Below are positions 1-9,025 of a DNA stretch of 43,786 bases, piece by piece. The DNA comes from DAINRZ01 sp964634885 (GTDB lineage Bacteria > Bacteroidota > Ignavibacteria > Kapaibacteriales > UBA2268). The notes under the pieces were generated by a model. That model searched no databases, had not been told where the DNA came from, and saw nothing but the letters and a program-made list of their open reading frames with translations. Position 1 is the first letter of the stretch. Each line of letters starts with the position of its first letter. Location: NCBI GenBank assembly GCA_964634885.1, contig CAZWLN010000039.1, positions 1 to 43,786 of the forward strand, read 5' to 3'. A program made the translations under genes and the position numbers.

Positions 1-206
1 AATACTATCTCCCTGAAGCCTCGCCTGTTACGTTTGAGTTGTACAATTCATTGGGCATCGAGGTAATGGAGGTTGACGAAGGGGTGAAAGAAGCAGGCTC
101 AAATAATTACCGGCTCGACGGCAGCCTCCTGCCTCAGGGAGTTTACTACCTGAGATTGGTTACCGGCAATGAAAGTGTAACGACAGTCCTGACTGTGATA
201 AAGTAA
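1..206 (+). CDS. C-terminal end of a secreted protein with T9SS sorting domain (partial)
   Basis: An open frame enters from the left edge (frame beginning at base 3) and stops at TAA 204-206, giving about 67 residues. The residues show the type A sorting-domain pattern of type IX secretion cargo: a strand ending in FELYNSLG, a turn with the G-x-E-V motif, then LPQGVYYLRL and a final VTTVLTVIK strand. In this family the tail directs export across the outer membrane and is removed or anchored at the surface. The function of the missing N-terminal part cannot be judged. The gene is convergent with the next one, with a gap of only 10 bases and no obvious terminator hairpin between them. Confidence 0.8.
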   Translation, partial: YYLPEASPVTFELYNSLGIEVMEVDEGVKEAGSNNYRLDGSLLPQGVYYLRLVTGNESVTTVLTVIK

Positions 207-216
207 AAATTTCCGC

Positions 217-2349
217 CTATATCCCCAATCTCCATATATACTTGCAGAATACGGAAAAGTCGCTGACGGCAATCGAACGGCCCGAAGTGTCGAAGGCCTG
301 GTTGAGGACGAAGTAGAAATCGCTCCCTACTTCGGGTATCCAGTTCACCCTGTAATTAAGAACGACACTCTGGTCACCGTCGTTCCACTGTCCGAAGAGG
401 CTGGTGTTAAGCTTGGGATTGAAGGCGTAAACCACCTTGCCGCCGAAGTTGTTTGTCTTCAGGCCGATACTGTTGATGTCGATGTCGTTGTATGTGTAAT
501 CGGCTGAGAAATTGAGGTTCTTGTCCGCATTGACTGCCACAGAGGCATAGAATGTGCTCTTAGAGCCGCCGAAGAAACCGCCTTGCGACAGTTCAACAGT
601 GCCGTAAACAGGCCTGCCGACAAATGTCGAAAAAGAAAATTCACAGTCGTTGTACTTGTATATGCCCGGGTCGATGGTAATCTTTCCGCCGATGGTATAG
701 GGTTCGTAGAGCCGGTCGAATGTGTTGTAAATAAATATGCCGAAACTCTCGCCGGACTTGAGTGTCATCCCGAAAGGCTTGACCGTTACGACGTTGGTTT
801 CGAGCCTGCCGCTGTTCATCTGGTTGTATGAGTCGATGTTAACAGCAAAGGAAAGGTTCCTTACAAACGAACTGTCGAACCTGGGAGTATAGCCGAAGTA
901 ACAGAAGGGCGAAGTGAAATCCGTACGCCGAACGTAACCGATCTCCGGGTTAAATCCCTTCGGGACGCCTACAAACCCACCCATTATATTAATTTCATCG
1001 TTGGGGTACTCGGCGTAAATCCTGTAAGAGACAGAGTTGTCGTTGGCCGAATCTTTCGTAATGGAATGGGCAATCGAGGCCGACAGTTCCAGTCTCTTGT
1101 TGCCGAGGAAGGTAGGTGTGTAGTACCTGAAATCTAAGCCGTAAACGTAGTTGTAACTTCGGGAGGAGTTCTTTGCCGTAACTATCATGCCCAGGGTGGA
1201 GTTCTCCATTATATCCTGCTTCACCCTGACGACAGTGTAATTGGTTGACGGTTCCCTGTCCTTTTCCGACAGTTGCATCGTAATTGCTCCGATGTTGGTG
1301 CCTCCCACTTTGCCGAAGAGCTTTGCCCCGGCGATGATGGGTATTCCGCCGGACGAATTCGAAGCGCCGATCTTCCTGCTGTAAAACACCTGTACATTGC
1401 CGCTGGTCTGGAACCCGAAGAAGTCCATGCCTTCGAGGAAGAATTCCCTCTTCTCGTCGTAAAAGACGCTGTACCTTGTCAGGTTGGTAATTACCCTGTC
1501 GGATTCCACCTGTGCGAAGTCCGTGTTGACAGTCAGGTTCAGTTTCAGGTTGGGAGTAATGAGGTAATTGACGTCCCCGCCGATTTTTGTAACGAATTTG
1601 TCGCTGCCGGAGTGGTCTTCGTAACCTGCGGTAATGTAGGGTTTCAGTTCGACGGCCTCGTCGGCGGCAATGCCGCTCAGCCCAAGGAGCTCGCCTGCTT
1701 TCGAGACATGTTCGATGCTGTTGTCCCGCGACCATGCCTGCCAGAGGACCTGTTCCTGTTTGCGCCTGATGTTCCTCTCGAAGTTGATGCCCCAGAGCTG
1801 TACGGAGTCCTCGCTGAATTTCAGGGTGGAGAAGGGTATTTCAATCTCGATGAACCAGCCTTTGTCGTTGACGGTGGTCTCTACGTCCCAGATGCCGTTC
1901 CAACTGTCGTTGTACTGGTTGCCGTCGTCGCGCAGCAGGGCGTCGGTCCTTGCTCCGTTGGGATTGGTACCGAAGAGGTAGCAGTTGCGCTTGTCGTGGT
2001 AGGTGTCGATGACGACACAGAAGTTGTCTTCAGTCGAGCCGGAGAAGTCCCGTACCATCTTTGTTGCAATGAGCCTGTCGGGTTCGCTGTCCCAGCACCA
2101 TACGCCGATGTACATGCGGTGGGTGTTGTAAATGACGGCGACTTCCGTTTTTTCGGTTGGAGTGGCGCCGTTGTCCAGTTCCCTTTGTGTGAAATTGGAG
2201 ATTTTTACTGCCCGGGACCAGGACTCCTCGTCCAATTTGCCGTCGAGGGCAATCTTCTCATCGGTCCTGAGGGCATATATCCGGTTCTGCCCGAAGGCAG
2301 TGTGTTGAAAGAATACAAATAAACAAATTACAAATACAGTATATTTCAT
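217..2349 (-). CDS. CBM9-like / DUF5916 outer-membrane protein
   Basis: A 710-residue protein with an N-terminal signal peptide (MKYTVFVICLFVFFQHTAFG, cleavage probably just before QNR). Residues about 25-215 match the carbohydrate-binding family 9-like domain of this family: 'ALDGKLDEESW' near the start, 'IGVWCWDSEPDRL', 'DTYHDKRNCYLFGTNPNGARTD' cut by 'WNGIWDVET', and 'EIEIPFSTLKF'. The rest, about 230-710, is rich in alternating beta strands ending 'KYIWRLGI', as expected for the DUF5916 outer-membrane barrel that usually follows. The last residue is not an aromatic F/W, which is less typical for a barrel end. Such proteins are common in Bacteroidota; the ligand is unknown, and sugar binding is only inferred from the fold name. 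It is divergent from the protease array, and a possible TAATTTTG promoter box lies 30 bases before the start. Confidence 0.85.
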   Translation of the reverse strand: MKYTVFVICLFVFFQHTAFGQNRIYALRTDEKIALDGKLDEESWSRAVKISNFTQRELDNGATPTEKTEVAVIYNTHRMYIGVWCWDSEPDRLIATKMVRDFSGSTEDNFCVVIDTYHDKRNCYLFGTNPNGARTDALLRDDGNQYNDSWNGIWDVETTVNDKGWFIEIEIPFSTLKFSEDSVQLWGINFERNIRRKQEQVLWQAWSRDNSIEHVSKAGELLGLSGIAADEAVELKPYITAGYEDHSGSDKFVTKIGGDVNYLITPNLKLNLTVNTDFAQVESDRVITNLTRYSVFYDEKREFFLEGMDFFGFQTSGNVQVFYSRKIGASNSSGGIPIIAGAKLFGKVGGTNIGAITMQLSEKDREPSTNYTVVRVKQDIMENSTLGMIVTAKNSSRSYNYVYGLDFRYYTPTFLGNKRLELSASIAHSITKDSANDNSVSYRIYAEYPNDEINIMGGFVGVPKGFNPEIGYVRRTDFTSPFCYFGYTPRFDSSFVRNLSFAVNIDSYNQMNSGRLETNVVTVKPFGMTLKSGESFGIFIYNTFDRLYEPYTIGGKITIDPGIYKYNDCEFSFSTFVGRPVYGTVELSQGGFFGGSKSTFYASVAVNADKNLNFSADYTYNDIDINSIGLKTNNFGGKVVYAFNPKLNTSLFGQWNDGDQSVVLNYRVNWIPEVGSDFYFVLNQAFDTSGRSIAVSDFSVFCKYIWRLGI

Positions 2350-2378
2350 GCAATATTGTTATCCATTGAGTAAAAAAC

Positions 2379-2386
2379 CAAAATTA
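2379..2386 (-). promoter_or_regulatory. Possible TAnnTTTG -7 box for the DUF5916 gene
   Basis: On the minus strand these bases read TAATTTTG, matching the Bacteroidota -7 consensus, 30 bases before the ATG at 2349. A TTG -33 partner at the usual distance is not evident. The surrounding 2350-2607 gap is very AT-rich, so a chance match is possible. Confidence 0.4.
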
Positions 2387-2558
2387 CAAAATACTAAGAA
2401 TTCAGGTAAAAAATAATTGAAAATTCATATTATATTAATGTATTTTTTATTAATCATTATAACAAAGCGCCTGAAGCTGATTCCGCAATTTATTTACCCC
2501 TTGGAAAAAGCAAAATTCTTCAGTTAATAATTTATATAAAAATATTAGACAAAATATT

Positions 2559-2566
2559 TATATTTG
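2559..2566 (+). promoter_or_regulatory. Possible TAnnTTTG -7 box for the protease array
   Basis: TATATTTG matches the Bacteroidota -7 consensus and lies about 42 bases before the GTG start of the first protease gene. No convincing -33 TTG is seen. The rest of the 258-base divergent gap (2350-2607) shows no other feature apart from AT-richness. Confidence 0.4.
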
Positions 2567-2607
2567 TATAAAATAATAGTACTTTCTCAACGATTTCATG
2601 GTGAGAC

Positions 2608-4128
2608 GTGAAAAAAACGATATTGTCTTTATTTGTTTCTTTATTATTATTATCCGGTTGTGCATCAATTCTGAGTAATAAATACCAGGATGTAACTGTA
2701 ATCACCAGCAACCCCTCCCATAAAGTGTACATTGATAATAACTTTGTCGGTGAAGGCGATACATTAACCTGGCACCTTAAGAAAGAATGTAAAGTAAAAG
2801 AAATCAGGGTCGAAGATGACAGTTGCAAGCCGTACTATGGTTTGATATTCCAGGAAGATAAATCAAACTGGCATATATTATCATGGTTTCCATTCGGTAT
2901 TCTGTGCTTTCTGCCTCCGCTATTAGACATTGAACCGTCGTCCTGGAACTATGAAGATTATGTATATACCCCCCAGTTAAAGAAGTATGTGTACTGGAAC
3001 AGCGGGAGCAAAAGGCTCTTCGCCGACAATTTTTCCTTTAATATTCCCAAAGGCTGTTTCACTGCAAGATTCTATAACTTTGATGAGTATAAATATGGAG
3101 GCTGGCCGCGGTTTACAAAGGAACTCGACAGCATGAAGCTCCAGAATACTACCTTGTCTGATCATATCGACAAGGTCCTTAAGAAATGCAATTTCATTGA
3201 TACTGTAAACACAGTGTTCATTGACCATGCCAACACACTGGTACTGAATTGTGAGGTTAATGAGATCAATTATTTCTTTGTCTCAAAAAGCTATGGCATA
3301 AGTTATGGGGTTGATTTCGCTTATACCAAGCTGAAGTCGAAATGGTATGTAGCCGATGTCTTTGGAGATACGCTCTTTGTCGAAACGTTCGATAGCGAAT
3401 CGAATAAGTTTACATCTAAAGATGTAAATGATGACAAAAGAGATTTAGTCGCCGACGCAATTGAAAATGCCTATCTTGAACTGATGAACAGCAAAAAAAT
3501 GAAAGCATTGATGGTAGCAGATACATCCACCAAATCAGGCCTGGAAAACATTGCAATTGCAAGACCATCGAAGAATCCGGCAAACACGGAAGAAGCGCTT
3601 AAGGCCAGTGTTACCGTCAAGTGTGACGACGGCCACGGCAGCGGGTTCTTAGTGTCGAACGACGGCTATATAATCACTAATTACCATGTGATCAACAATG
3701 AAAAGAACCTGAAAGCAATCGACAGCGAAGGTAAGGAATACCCGATTACCGTTGTCAGGTTCAGTAAAACCTATGACCTGGCATTGCTGAAGGTTGAAGG
3801 CAATTTTGAGTATGCACTGGCAATTCCTTCGGAGAAGAATTTCAAGACAGGCCAGGACGCTTTTGCCATCGGTACCCCGAAATCGGTACAACTCGGGCAG
3901 ACTCTTTCTAAGGGCATCATCTCGGGGTTCAGGACCATGAATAACATGAGCTATGTCCAGACAGACATCAGCATCAACAAGGGCAACAGCGGCGGCGCCA
4001 TCGTTAACAGCGCCGGTGAACTGGTCGGCGTAGTCGATTACAAAATGTTCGGTTTCGGAACCGAGGGCCTCTCTTTCTCAATCCCCGGGTTCGACATTAT
4101 GAAAGCCCTGGCCCTGAGCTATCAATGA
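2608..4128 (+). CDS. Lipoprotein trypsin-like serine protease, array copy 1
   Basis: A 506-residue protein starting at GTG (no in-frame ATG precedes it). The signal peptide ends in the lipobox LSGC, so the mature protein should be a lipid-anchored envelope protein. After it comes a short PEGA-like strand segment ('VTSNPSHKVYIDNNFVGEGD'), a hydrophobic patch near residues 90-110, and a middle domain (about 120-310) that I do not recognise. The C-terminal 180 residues form a PF13365-type trypsin fold: His360 in NYHVI, Asp390 in YDLALLK, Ser461 in KGNSGGA. The spacings (30 and 71) are the same in all six array members. There is no PDZ domain; the protein ends right after the protease with KALALSYQ. 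It is the first gene of the array and, with copies 5 and 6, one of the more divergent members. Substrate unknown. Confidence 0.9.
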   Translation: MKKTILSLFVSLLLLSGCASILSNKYQDVTVITSNPSHKVYIDNNFVGEGDTLTWHLKKECKVKEIRVEDDSCKPYYGLIFQEDKSNWHILSWFPFGILCFLPPLLDIEPSSWNYEDYVYTPQLKKYVYWNSGSKRLFADNFSFNIPKGCFTARFYNFDEYKYGGWPRFTKELDSMKLQNTTLSDHIDKVLKKCNFIDTVNTVFIDHANTLVLNCEVNEINYFFVSKSYGISYGVDFAYTKLKSKWYVADVFGDTLFVETFDSESNKFTSKDVNDDKRDLVADAIENAYLELMNSKKMKALMVADTSTKSGLENIAIARPSKNPANTEEALKASVTVKCDDGHGSGFLVSNDGYIITNYHVINNEKNLKAIDSEGKEYPITVVRFSKTYDLALLKVEGNFEYALAIPSEKNFKTGQDAFAIGTPKSVQLGQTLSKGIISGFRTMNNMSYVQTDISINKGNSGGAIVNSAGELVGVVDYKMFGFGTEGLSFSIPGFDIMKALALSYQ

Positions 4129-4213
4129 GGAAAAGCCCTTCGGGCATACATCAGTTAATATTTGTTAAAAAAGAAAAAAATATGAATTCATCTAAAAATG
4201 AGAGAGGTTAATT

Positions 4214-5734
4214 GTGAAGAAAATTGCCATTATTTTATTGGTAGTATCATTGATCGGAGGATGCGCTTCCGTTTTCAATCCTCCGTACCAGGACGTAAAT
4301 GTGATTACCGGTAACCCCAACAGCAAGGTTTACATCGATACAGTTTTTGCCGGCAAAGGCGATACCATCGTTGTACATATGTATAAGGACTGTACAATGC
4401 GGCAGGTAAAGATTGAAACAGATAGTTGCAAAACAGATTACAAGGCAATATTCCCTGTTAAAAAGTCCCCCTGGTATATTGTCTCCTGTATTTTGGTCGT
4501 TCCTTCGCTTTACGATTTTTCATCAAAAAGCTGGGATTATGATGATAATTTCAACACCGGTAAACCCAGGCGCCATGAGTATTGGGCACCCGGCATGAAA
4601 TATATGTATGTTGACGATATCTCATTTGAAATTAAACAAGACAACAATACCCTTAAATTATACTGGTTCGACAATTATATTAACGGCGATAAGCCCTATG
4701 ATACGGAAAAACTGGACAGTATGAAAGTTAGGCAAACCAATTTTGACGAAAATTTCACAGAAATGTTAAAGAAGAATAATTTCGTTGACACGACTGACAA
4801 TGTTTTCGTTGACAACAAAAACACGATCGTCCTTAACTGCAATGTAGAAAAAACAGTTTTTGACGGGGTTGCCAAGTATTACAATGCAGGCGGCTTTATT
4901 ATTGATAATTCCTTCTTCCTTGTTGCTGAAATTGATGCCAAGTGGTCAGCCATGAACACTTACGGCGATACGCTTTTTTCGAAAACGATTACCAGCAGGT
5001 CCGGCTCATTTGTAATCGATAAGAACTCAAATAGCAACGCATATACCGATATCATATGGGACGCTCTTGAGAATACCTGGCTCGATCTGATGGACACAAA
5101 GGAAATGAAGGAATTGTGTAAAATCGGCAGCGATAAAAAGGAAATCCTTGAAAGCATGGCTGTCAGTAAACCGGTAAAAAGCCCCGGCAGTATCGATGAC
5201 GCCATGAAAGCCAGCTTTACGATCAAGAGCGACAACGGCCACGGCAGCGGTTTCCTCGTGTCGAACGACGGCTACATCATCACCAACTATCATGTCATTA
5301 ACAATGTGAAGAACCTGAAAGCAATCGACAACGAAGGCAAAGAATTTGCCGTCAAAGTGGTCAGGTATAGCAAAGACTATGACCTGGCGCTCCTGAAGAT
5401 TGAAGGCAATTTCGAGTTTGCTTTCACCATTCCGGCAGAAAAGAACTTCAAGACAGGCCAGGACGCTTACGCCATCGGTACTCCGAAATCCGTGCAACTG
5501 GGCCAGTCCCTGTCAAAAGGTATTGTCTCCGGTTACAGGTCTCATTCCGGCTTGAATTATATCCAGACCGACATCAGCATCAACAAGGGAAACAGCGGCG
5601 GCGCCGTAATCAGCCCTGCCGGCGACCTGCTGGGTGTGGTCGAGTATAAAATGTTCGGTATCGGCACAGAGGGGATCTCATTCTCGATTCCTGCATTCGA
5701 GGTGTTAAAAGCACTGGCGCTCAACTATCAGTAA
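4214..5734 (+). CDS. Lipoprotein trypsin-like serine protease, array copy 2
   Basis: A 506-residue paralogue of the preceding gene, 85 bases downstream. The start is GTG, preceded by GAGAGG about 7 bases away, which supports it. The lipobox is IGGC. The PEGA-like part includes 'KVYIDTVFAGKGDT'. The unrecognised middle domain contains the motifs shared by the array ('TTDNVFVDNKNTIVLNC', 'WSAMNTYGDTLF', 'ALENTWLDLM'). The triad is His360, Asp390 and Ser461. In the protease domain I count about 13 amino-acid differences over roughly 177 residues against copy 3, whereas the N-terminal halves differ at nearly half of positions. It is probably co-transcribed with its neighbours; no strong terminator is seen in the gaps. 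A small GCCC/GGGC hairpin at 4135-4145 follows copy 1 but lacks a T-run. Confidence 0.9.
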   Translation: MKKIAIILLVVSLIGGCASVFNPPYQDVNVITGNPNSKVYIDTVFAGKGDTIVVHMYKDCTMRQVKIETDSCKTDYKAIFPVKKSPWYIVSCILVVPSLYDFSSKSWDYDDNFNTGKPRRHEYWAPGMKYMYVDDISFEIKQDNNTLKLYWFDNYINGDKPYDTEKLDSMKVRQTNFDENFTEMLKKNNFVDTTDNVFVDNKNTIVLNCNVEKTVFDGVAKYYNAGGFIIDNSFFLVAEIDAKWSAMNTYGDTLFSKTITSRSGSFVIDKNSNSNAYTDIIWDALENTWLDLMDTKEMKELCKIGSDKKEILESMAVSKPVKSPGSIDDAMKASFTIKSDNGHGSGFLVSNDGYIITNYHVINNVKNLKAIDNEGKEFAVKVVRYSKDYDLALLKIEGNFEFAFTIPAEKNFKTGQDAYAIGTPKSVQLGQSLSKGIVSGYRSHSGLNYIQTDISINKGNSGGAVISPAGDLLGVVEYKMFGIGTEGISFSIPAFEVLKALALNYQ

Positions 5735-5811
5735 AGAAAATCATACGGTTCTATATAGCATTGTATATATATATGATAAATGAAAATGTTCAATTGTGAA
5801 AGAGACCGGCT

Positions 5812-7335
5812 GTGAAGAGAATTGCTGCTTTTCTAATGATTATTACTGTATTGGGAGGTGGATGCGCCAGCATCATGAATCCTCCAAACCAGTATGTCAG
5901 TGTTATTAACCCTAACAAGAAGACAAGGGTGTTTGTCGATAACGTCCTTGCAGGTACAGGCGATACTGTTCCGGTTAACATGAAAAAAGACTGTAAAATG
6001 CATCAGGTAAGAATTGAGGTTGACAGCTTCAAAACAGATTACCGGGCAATATTTTCAGAGAACATGTCTGGCTGGCATCTTTTGTCCTGGCTTTTACTTG
6101 TGCCGTACTTTGACGAATCGGAAAAATGCTGGAATTATAACGATTGCTTCTATACAGGAAACCTCAGGCCTCATGTCGATTGGACACCGGGCATGAAGCG
6201 TTTCTATGTTGACAAAGTATCATTCGATATAAAGAAAGGTAATAACACCCTGAGGACGTATTTGTACGAAAGATTTGCCGACGGCGGATCACCGCAAAGT
6301 ACTGTTACTCTCGATAGCATGAAGATCAGGGAAACCAACTTTGACGTCGATCTGAACAAGATGTTAAAGAAACATAATTTCATCGATACTACGGACAATA
6401 TTTTCATAGACAATAAAAACACGATTGTCCTTAACTGCAATGTAGAAAAAACAATTTTTGACGGTGTAAAAAAGTACTACTTCTTTGGTGGTTACAACGA
6501 AATCGAAAATTCTTTATTCGTCGAAGCAGAATTGACAGCCAGTTGGTCAGCCATGAACACTTTCGGCGATACACTGTTCACGAAACAGTTCACTAACAGG
6601 TCAGGCTCATTTGTCATTGATAATAACTCGAATGATTTTACTTTAAATCATGTTATTTGGGACGCTCTTGAGAACACCTGGCTCGATCTGATGGCAACAA
6701 AAGAAATGAAAGATCTGCTTAAGTCAGAAGATGTTAAAGGCTTCTTACAGGAAAACCTGTCTCTGACAAAGCCGGTGAAGGTGCCGGCCAACGTCGATGA
6801 AGCCATGAAAGCCAGCTTTACAATCAAGAGCGACGACGGCCACGGCAGCGGTTTCCTTGTGTCGAACGACGGCTACCTCATCACCAACTATCATGTCATT
6901 AACAACGTGAAGAACCTGAAAGCAATCGACAACGAAGGCAAAGAATTTAACGTCAAAGTGGTCAGGTTCTGTAAAGACTATGACCTGGCGCTCCTGAAGA
7001 TTGAAGGCAATTTCGAGTACGCTTTCACCATGCCGGCAGAAAAGAACTTCAGGACAGGCCAGGACGCTTACGCCATCGGTACTCCGAAATCCGTGCAACT
7101 GGGCCAGTCCCTCTCAAAAGGTATAGTCTCCGGTTACAGGTCCCATTCCGGCTTGAATTATATCCAGACCGACATCAGCATTAACAGGGGTAATAGCGGC
7201 GGCGCCGTAATCAGCCCTGCCGGCGACCTGCTGGGTGTGGTTGAGTATAAGATGTTCGGTATTGGTACAGAGGGCCTCTCTTTCTCTATTCCGGCGTTCG
7301 AGTTGATGAAAGCCCTGGCGCTGAGCTATCAATAA
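5812..7335 (+). CDS. Lipoprotein trypsin-like serine protease, array copy 3
   Basis: A 507-residue member of the array, 77 bases after copy 2, again with a GTG start; upstream spacing and the MKRIAAFL beginning agree with copy 4. The lipobox is GGGC. N-terminal PEGA-like segment 'VFVDNVLAGTGDT', middle domain as in copies 2 and 4, and protease with His361, Asp391, Ser462 (here in NRGNSGGA, with Arg in place of the Lys found in copies 1, 2, 4 and 5). The DNA of the last 500 bases is almost the same as in copies 2 and 4, including at synonymous sites, which points to recent duplication or gene conversion limited to this part. Confidence 0.9.
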   Translation: MKRIAAFLMIITVLGGGCASIMNPPNQYVSVINPNKKTRVFVDNVLAGTGDTVPVNMKKDCKMHQVRIEVDSFKTDYRAIFSENMSGWHLLSWLLLVPYFDESEKCWNYNDCFYTGNLRPHVDWTPGMKRFYVDKVSFDIKKGNNTLRTYLYERFADGGSPQSTVTLDSMKIRETNFDVDLNKMLKKHNFIDTTDNIFIDNKNTIVLNCNVEKTIFDGVKKYYFFGGYNEIENSLFVEAELTASWSAMNTFGDTLFTKQFTNRSGSFVIDNNSNDFTLNHVIWDALENTWLDLMATKEMKDLLKSEDVKGFLQENLSLTKPVKVPANVDEAMKASFTIKSDDGHGSGFLVSNDGYLITNYHVINNVKNLKAIDNEGKEFNVKVVRFCKDYDLALLKIEGNFEYAFTMPAEKNFRTGQDAYAIGTPKSVQLGQSLSKGIVSGYRSHSGLNYIQTDISINRGNSGGAVISPAGDLLGVVEYKMFGIGTEGLSFSIPAFELMKALALSYQ

Positions 7336-7406
7336 AGAAAATGGAACTCTTTGACCAAAAAAGTAGTAATAACAGGTTAACAATTAATTGGAGACAGAGC
7401 CAGATT

Positions 7407-8930
7407 ATGAAAAGAATAGCTGTTTTATTAATGATTTTTACTGTTTTGGCAGGTGGATGTGCAACTATTCTCAATCCTCCGTACCAGCCTGTCAGCATAA
7501 TTACCGGTAACCCGACGAGCCGGGTCTATATCGATACTGTCTATGCCGGCACCGGCGATACAATCCCGGTTTTAATGTTCAGGGACTGTAAAATACGACA
7601 GGTAAAGATTGAGACAGATAGTTTCAAAACTGACTACAAGACAATATTCCCGGTTAAAAGGTCTCCCTGGCATTTCCTTTCCTGTATATTGGTTTTTCCG
7701 GCCATGTTCGATATGACACCAGGAACATGGGATTATGAAGATGACTTCTATGTTGGAAAATCGAGGCCCCAGATATTTTGGACACCTGGTATGAAACGTA
7801 TATGTGTTGATAAAATATCATTCGATGTGAAAAAAGAAAACAACACCATGAAGTATTATTCTTTCAAAAACTATATTAACGACCGGGATCCCTATCTTAC
7901 AAAAAATATGGATAGTGTAAAAATTGTGGAAACCAGCTTTAACAATGATTTCAGCCGTATGTTAAAGAAACAGAATTTCATTGACACGACGAATAATGTT
8001 TTCATCGACAACAAAAACACTGTCGTTCTTAACTGCAAAGTAAATAAAACAATATATAATGGGGTACACTATGATTATAGTTCCTCAAAAATAGGATATA
8101 ATTATTCCATCTTCGTTGTCGCTGAAATTGATGCCATATGGTCAGCAATGAACCCATACGGCGATACGCTTTTTACGAAAACAATTACCAGCAGTTCAGG
8201 CAGATTTGCAATTGATAACAACACAAGGAAATCCATCTATAATGATATATTATTGGACGCTCTTGAGATTAGCTGGCTCGACCTGATGGACTCGAAGGAA
8301 ATGAAGGAATTGTGTACAATCGGCGCCGAAAAACCGGAAATCTTTGAAAACATGACTGTCGCTAAACCGGTTAAAAGCCCCGGCAATATCGAAGACGCCA
8401 TGAAAGCCTGCTTTACAATCAAGAGCGACAACGGCCACGGCAGCGGTTTCCTTGTGTCGAACGACGGCTACATCATCACCAACTATCATGTCATTAACAA
8501 CGTGAAGAACCTGAAAGCAATCGACAACGAAGGCAAAGAATTCGAAGTCAAAGTGGTCAGGTTCAGCAAAGACTATGACCTGGCGCTCCTGAAGGTTGAA
8601 GGTAATTTCGAGTACGCTTTTACCATGCCGGCAGAAAAGAACTTCAAGACAGGGCAGGACGCTTACGCCATCGGTACTCCGAAATCAGTGCAACTGGGCC
8701 AGTCCCTCACAAAAGGTATTATCTCCGGTTACAGGTCCTATTCCGGCTTGAATTATATCCAAACCGACATCAGCATCAACAAGGGAAACAGCGGCGGCGC
8801 CGTAATCAGTCCTGCCGGCGACCTGCTGGGTGTGGTTGAGTATAAGATGTTCGGTTTCGGCACAGAGGGCCTCTCTTTCTCGATCCCGGCGTTCGAGGTG
8901 ATGAAAGCCCTGGCGCTGAGCTATCAATAA
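7407..8930 (+). CDS. Lipoprotein trypsin-like serine protease, array copy 4
   Basis: A 507-residue member. The frame is open from an ATG at 7341, but the ATG at 7407 is preferred: it gives MKRIAVLLMIFTVLAGGC, a normal lipoprotein signal like the other copies, and follows a GGAGACAGAG purine-rich stretch; the 22 upstream residues are hydrophilic and have no counterpart in the paralogues. Triad His361, Asp391, Ser462. The PEGA-like segment reads 'RVYIDTVYAGTGDT'. The protease domain is nearly the same as in copies 2 and 3 and ends in MKALALSYQ. The middle domain resembles copy 2 most closely. Confidence 0.88.
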   Translation: MKRIAVLLMIFTVLAGGCATILNPPYQPVSIITGNPTSRVYIDTVYAGTGDTIPVLMFRDCKIRQVKIETDSFKTDYKTIFPVKRSPWHFLSCILVFPAMFDMTPGTWDYEDDFYVGKSRPQIFWTPGMKRICVDKISFDVKKENNTMKYYSFKNYINDRDPYLTKNMDSVKIVETSFNNDFSRMLKKQNFIDTTNNVFIDNKNTVVLNCKVNKTIYNGVHYDYSSSKIGYNYSIFVVAEIDAIWSAMNPYGDTLFTKTITSSSGRFAIDNNTRKSIYNDILLDALEISWLDLMDSKEMKELCTIGAEKPEIFENMTVAKPVKSPGNIEDAMKACFTIKSDNGHGSGFLVSNDGYIITNYHVINNVKNLKAIDNEGKEFEVKVVRFSKDYDLALLKVEGNFEYAFTMPAEKNFKTGQDAYAIGTPKSVQLGQSLTKGIISGYRSYSGLNYIQTDISINKGNSGGAVISPAGDLLGVVEYKMFGFGTEGLSFSIPAFEVMKALALSYQ

Positions 8931-9025
8931 TAAAAGGAATATTTGGCAGGTATTTTGTTCGCAATTGGAAATATCTTTATTATTTGAGACTGTATAATTA
9001 GATCACATAATTTAAAGGCATTTAA

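Noticed and set aside
995..1735. 246-codon minus-strand frame within the DUF5916 gene
   Set aside because: Arg-rich, low-complexity translation in another frame of the true gene; no homology pattern.
1273..2322. Long plus-strand open frame (349 codons) opposite the DUF5916 gene
   Set aside because: It is an antisense frame of a well-supported gene, has no signal or domain pattern and reflects codon bias of the true gene.
4135..4145. GCCC/GGGC hairpin after the first protease gene as a terminator
   Set aside because: Only four base pairs with a three-base loop and no T-run; too weak to call.
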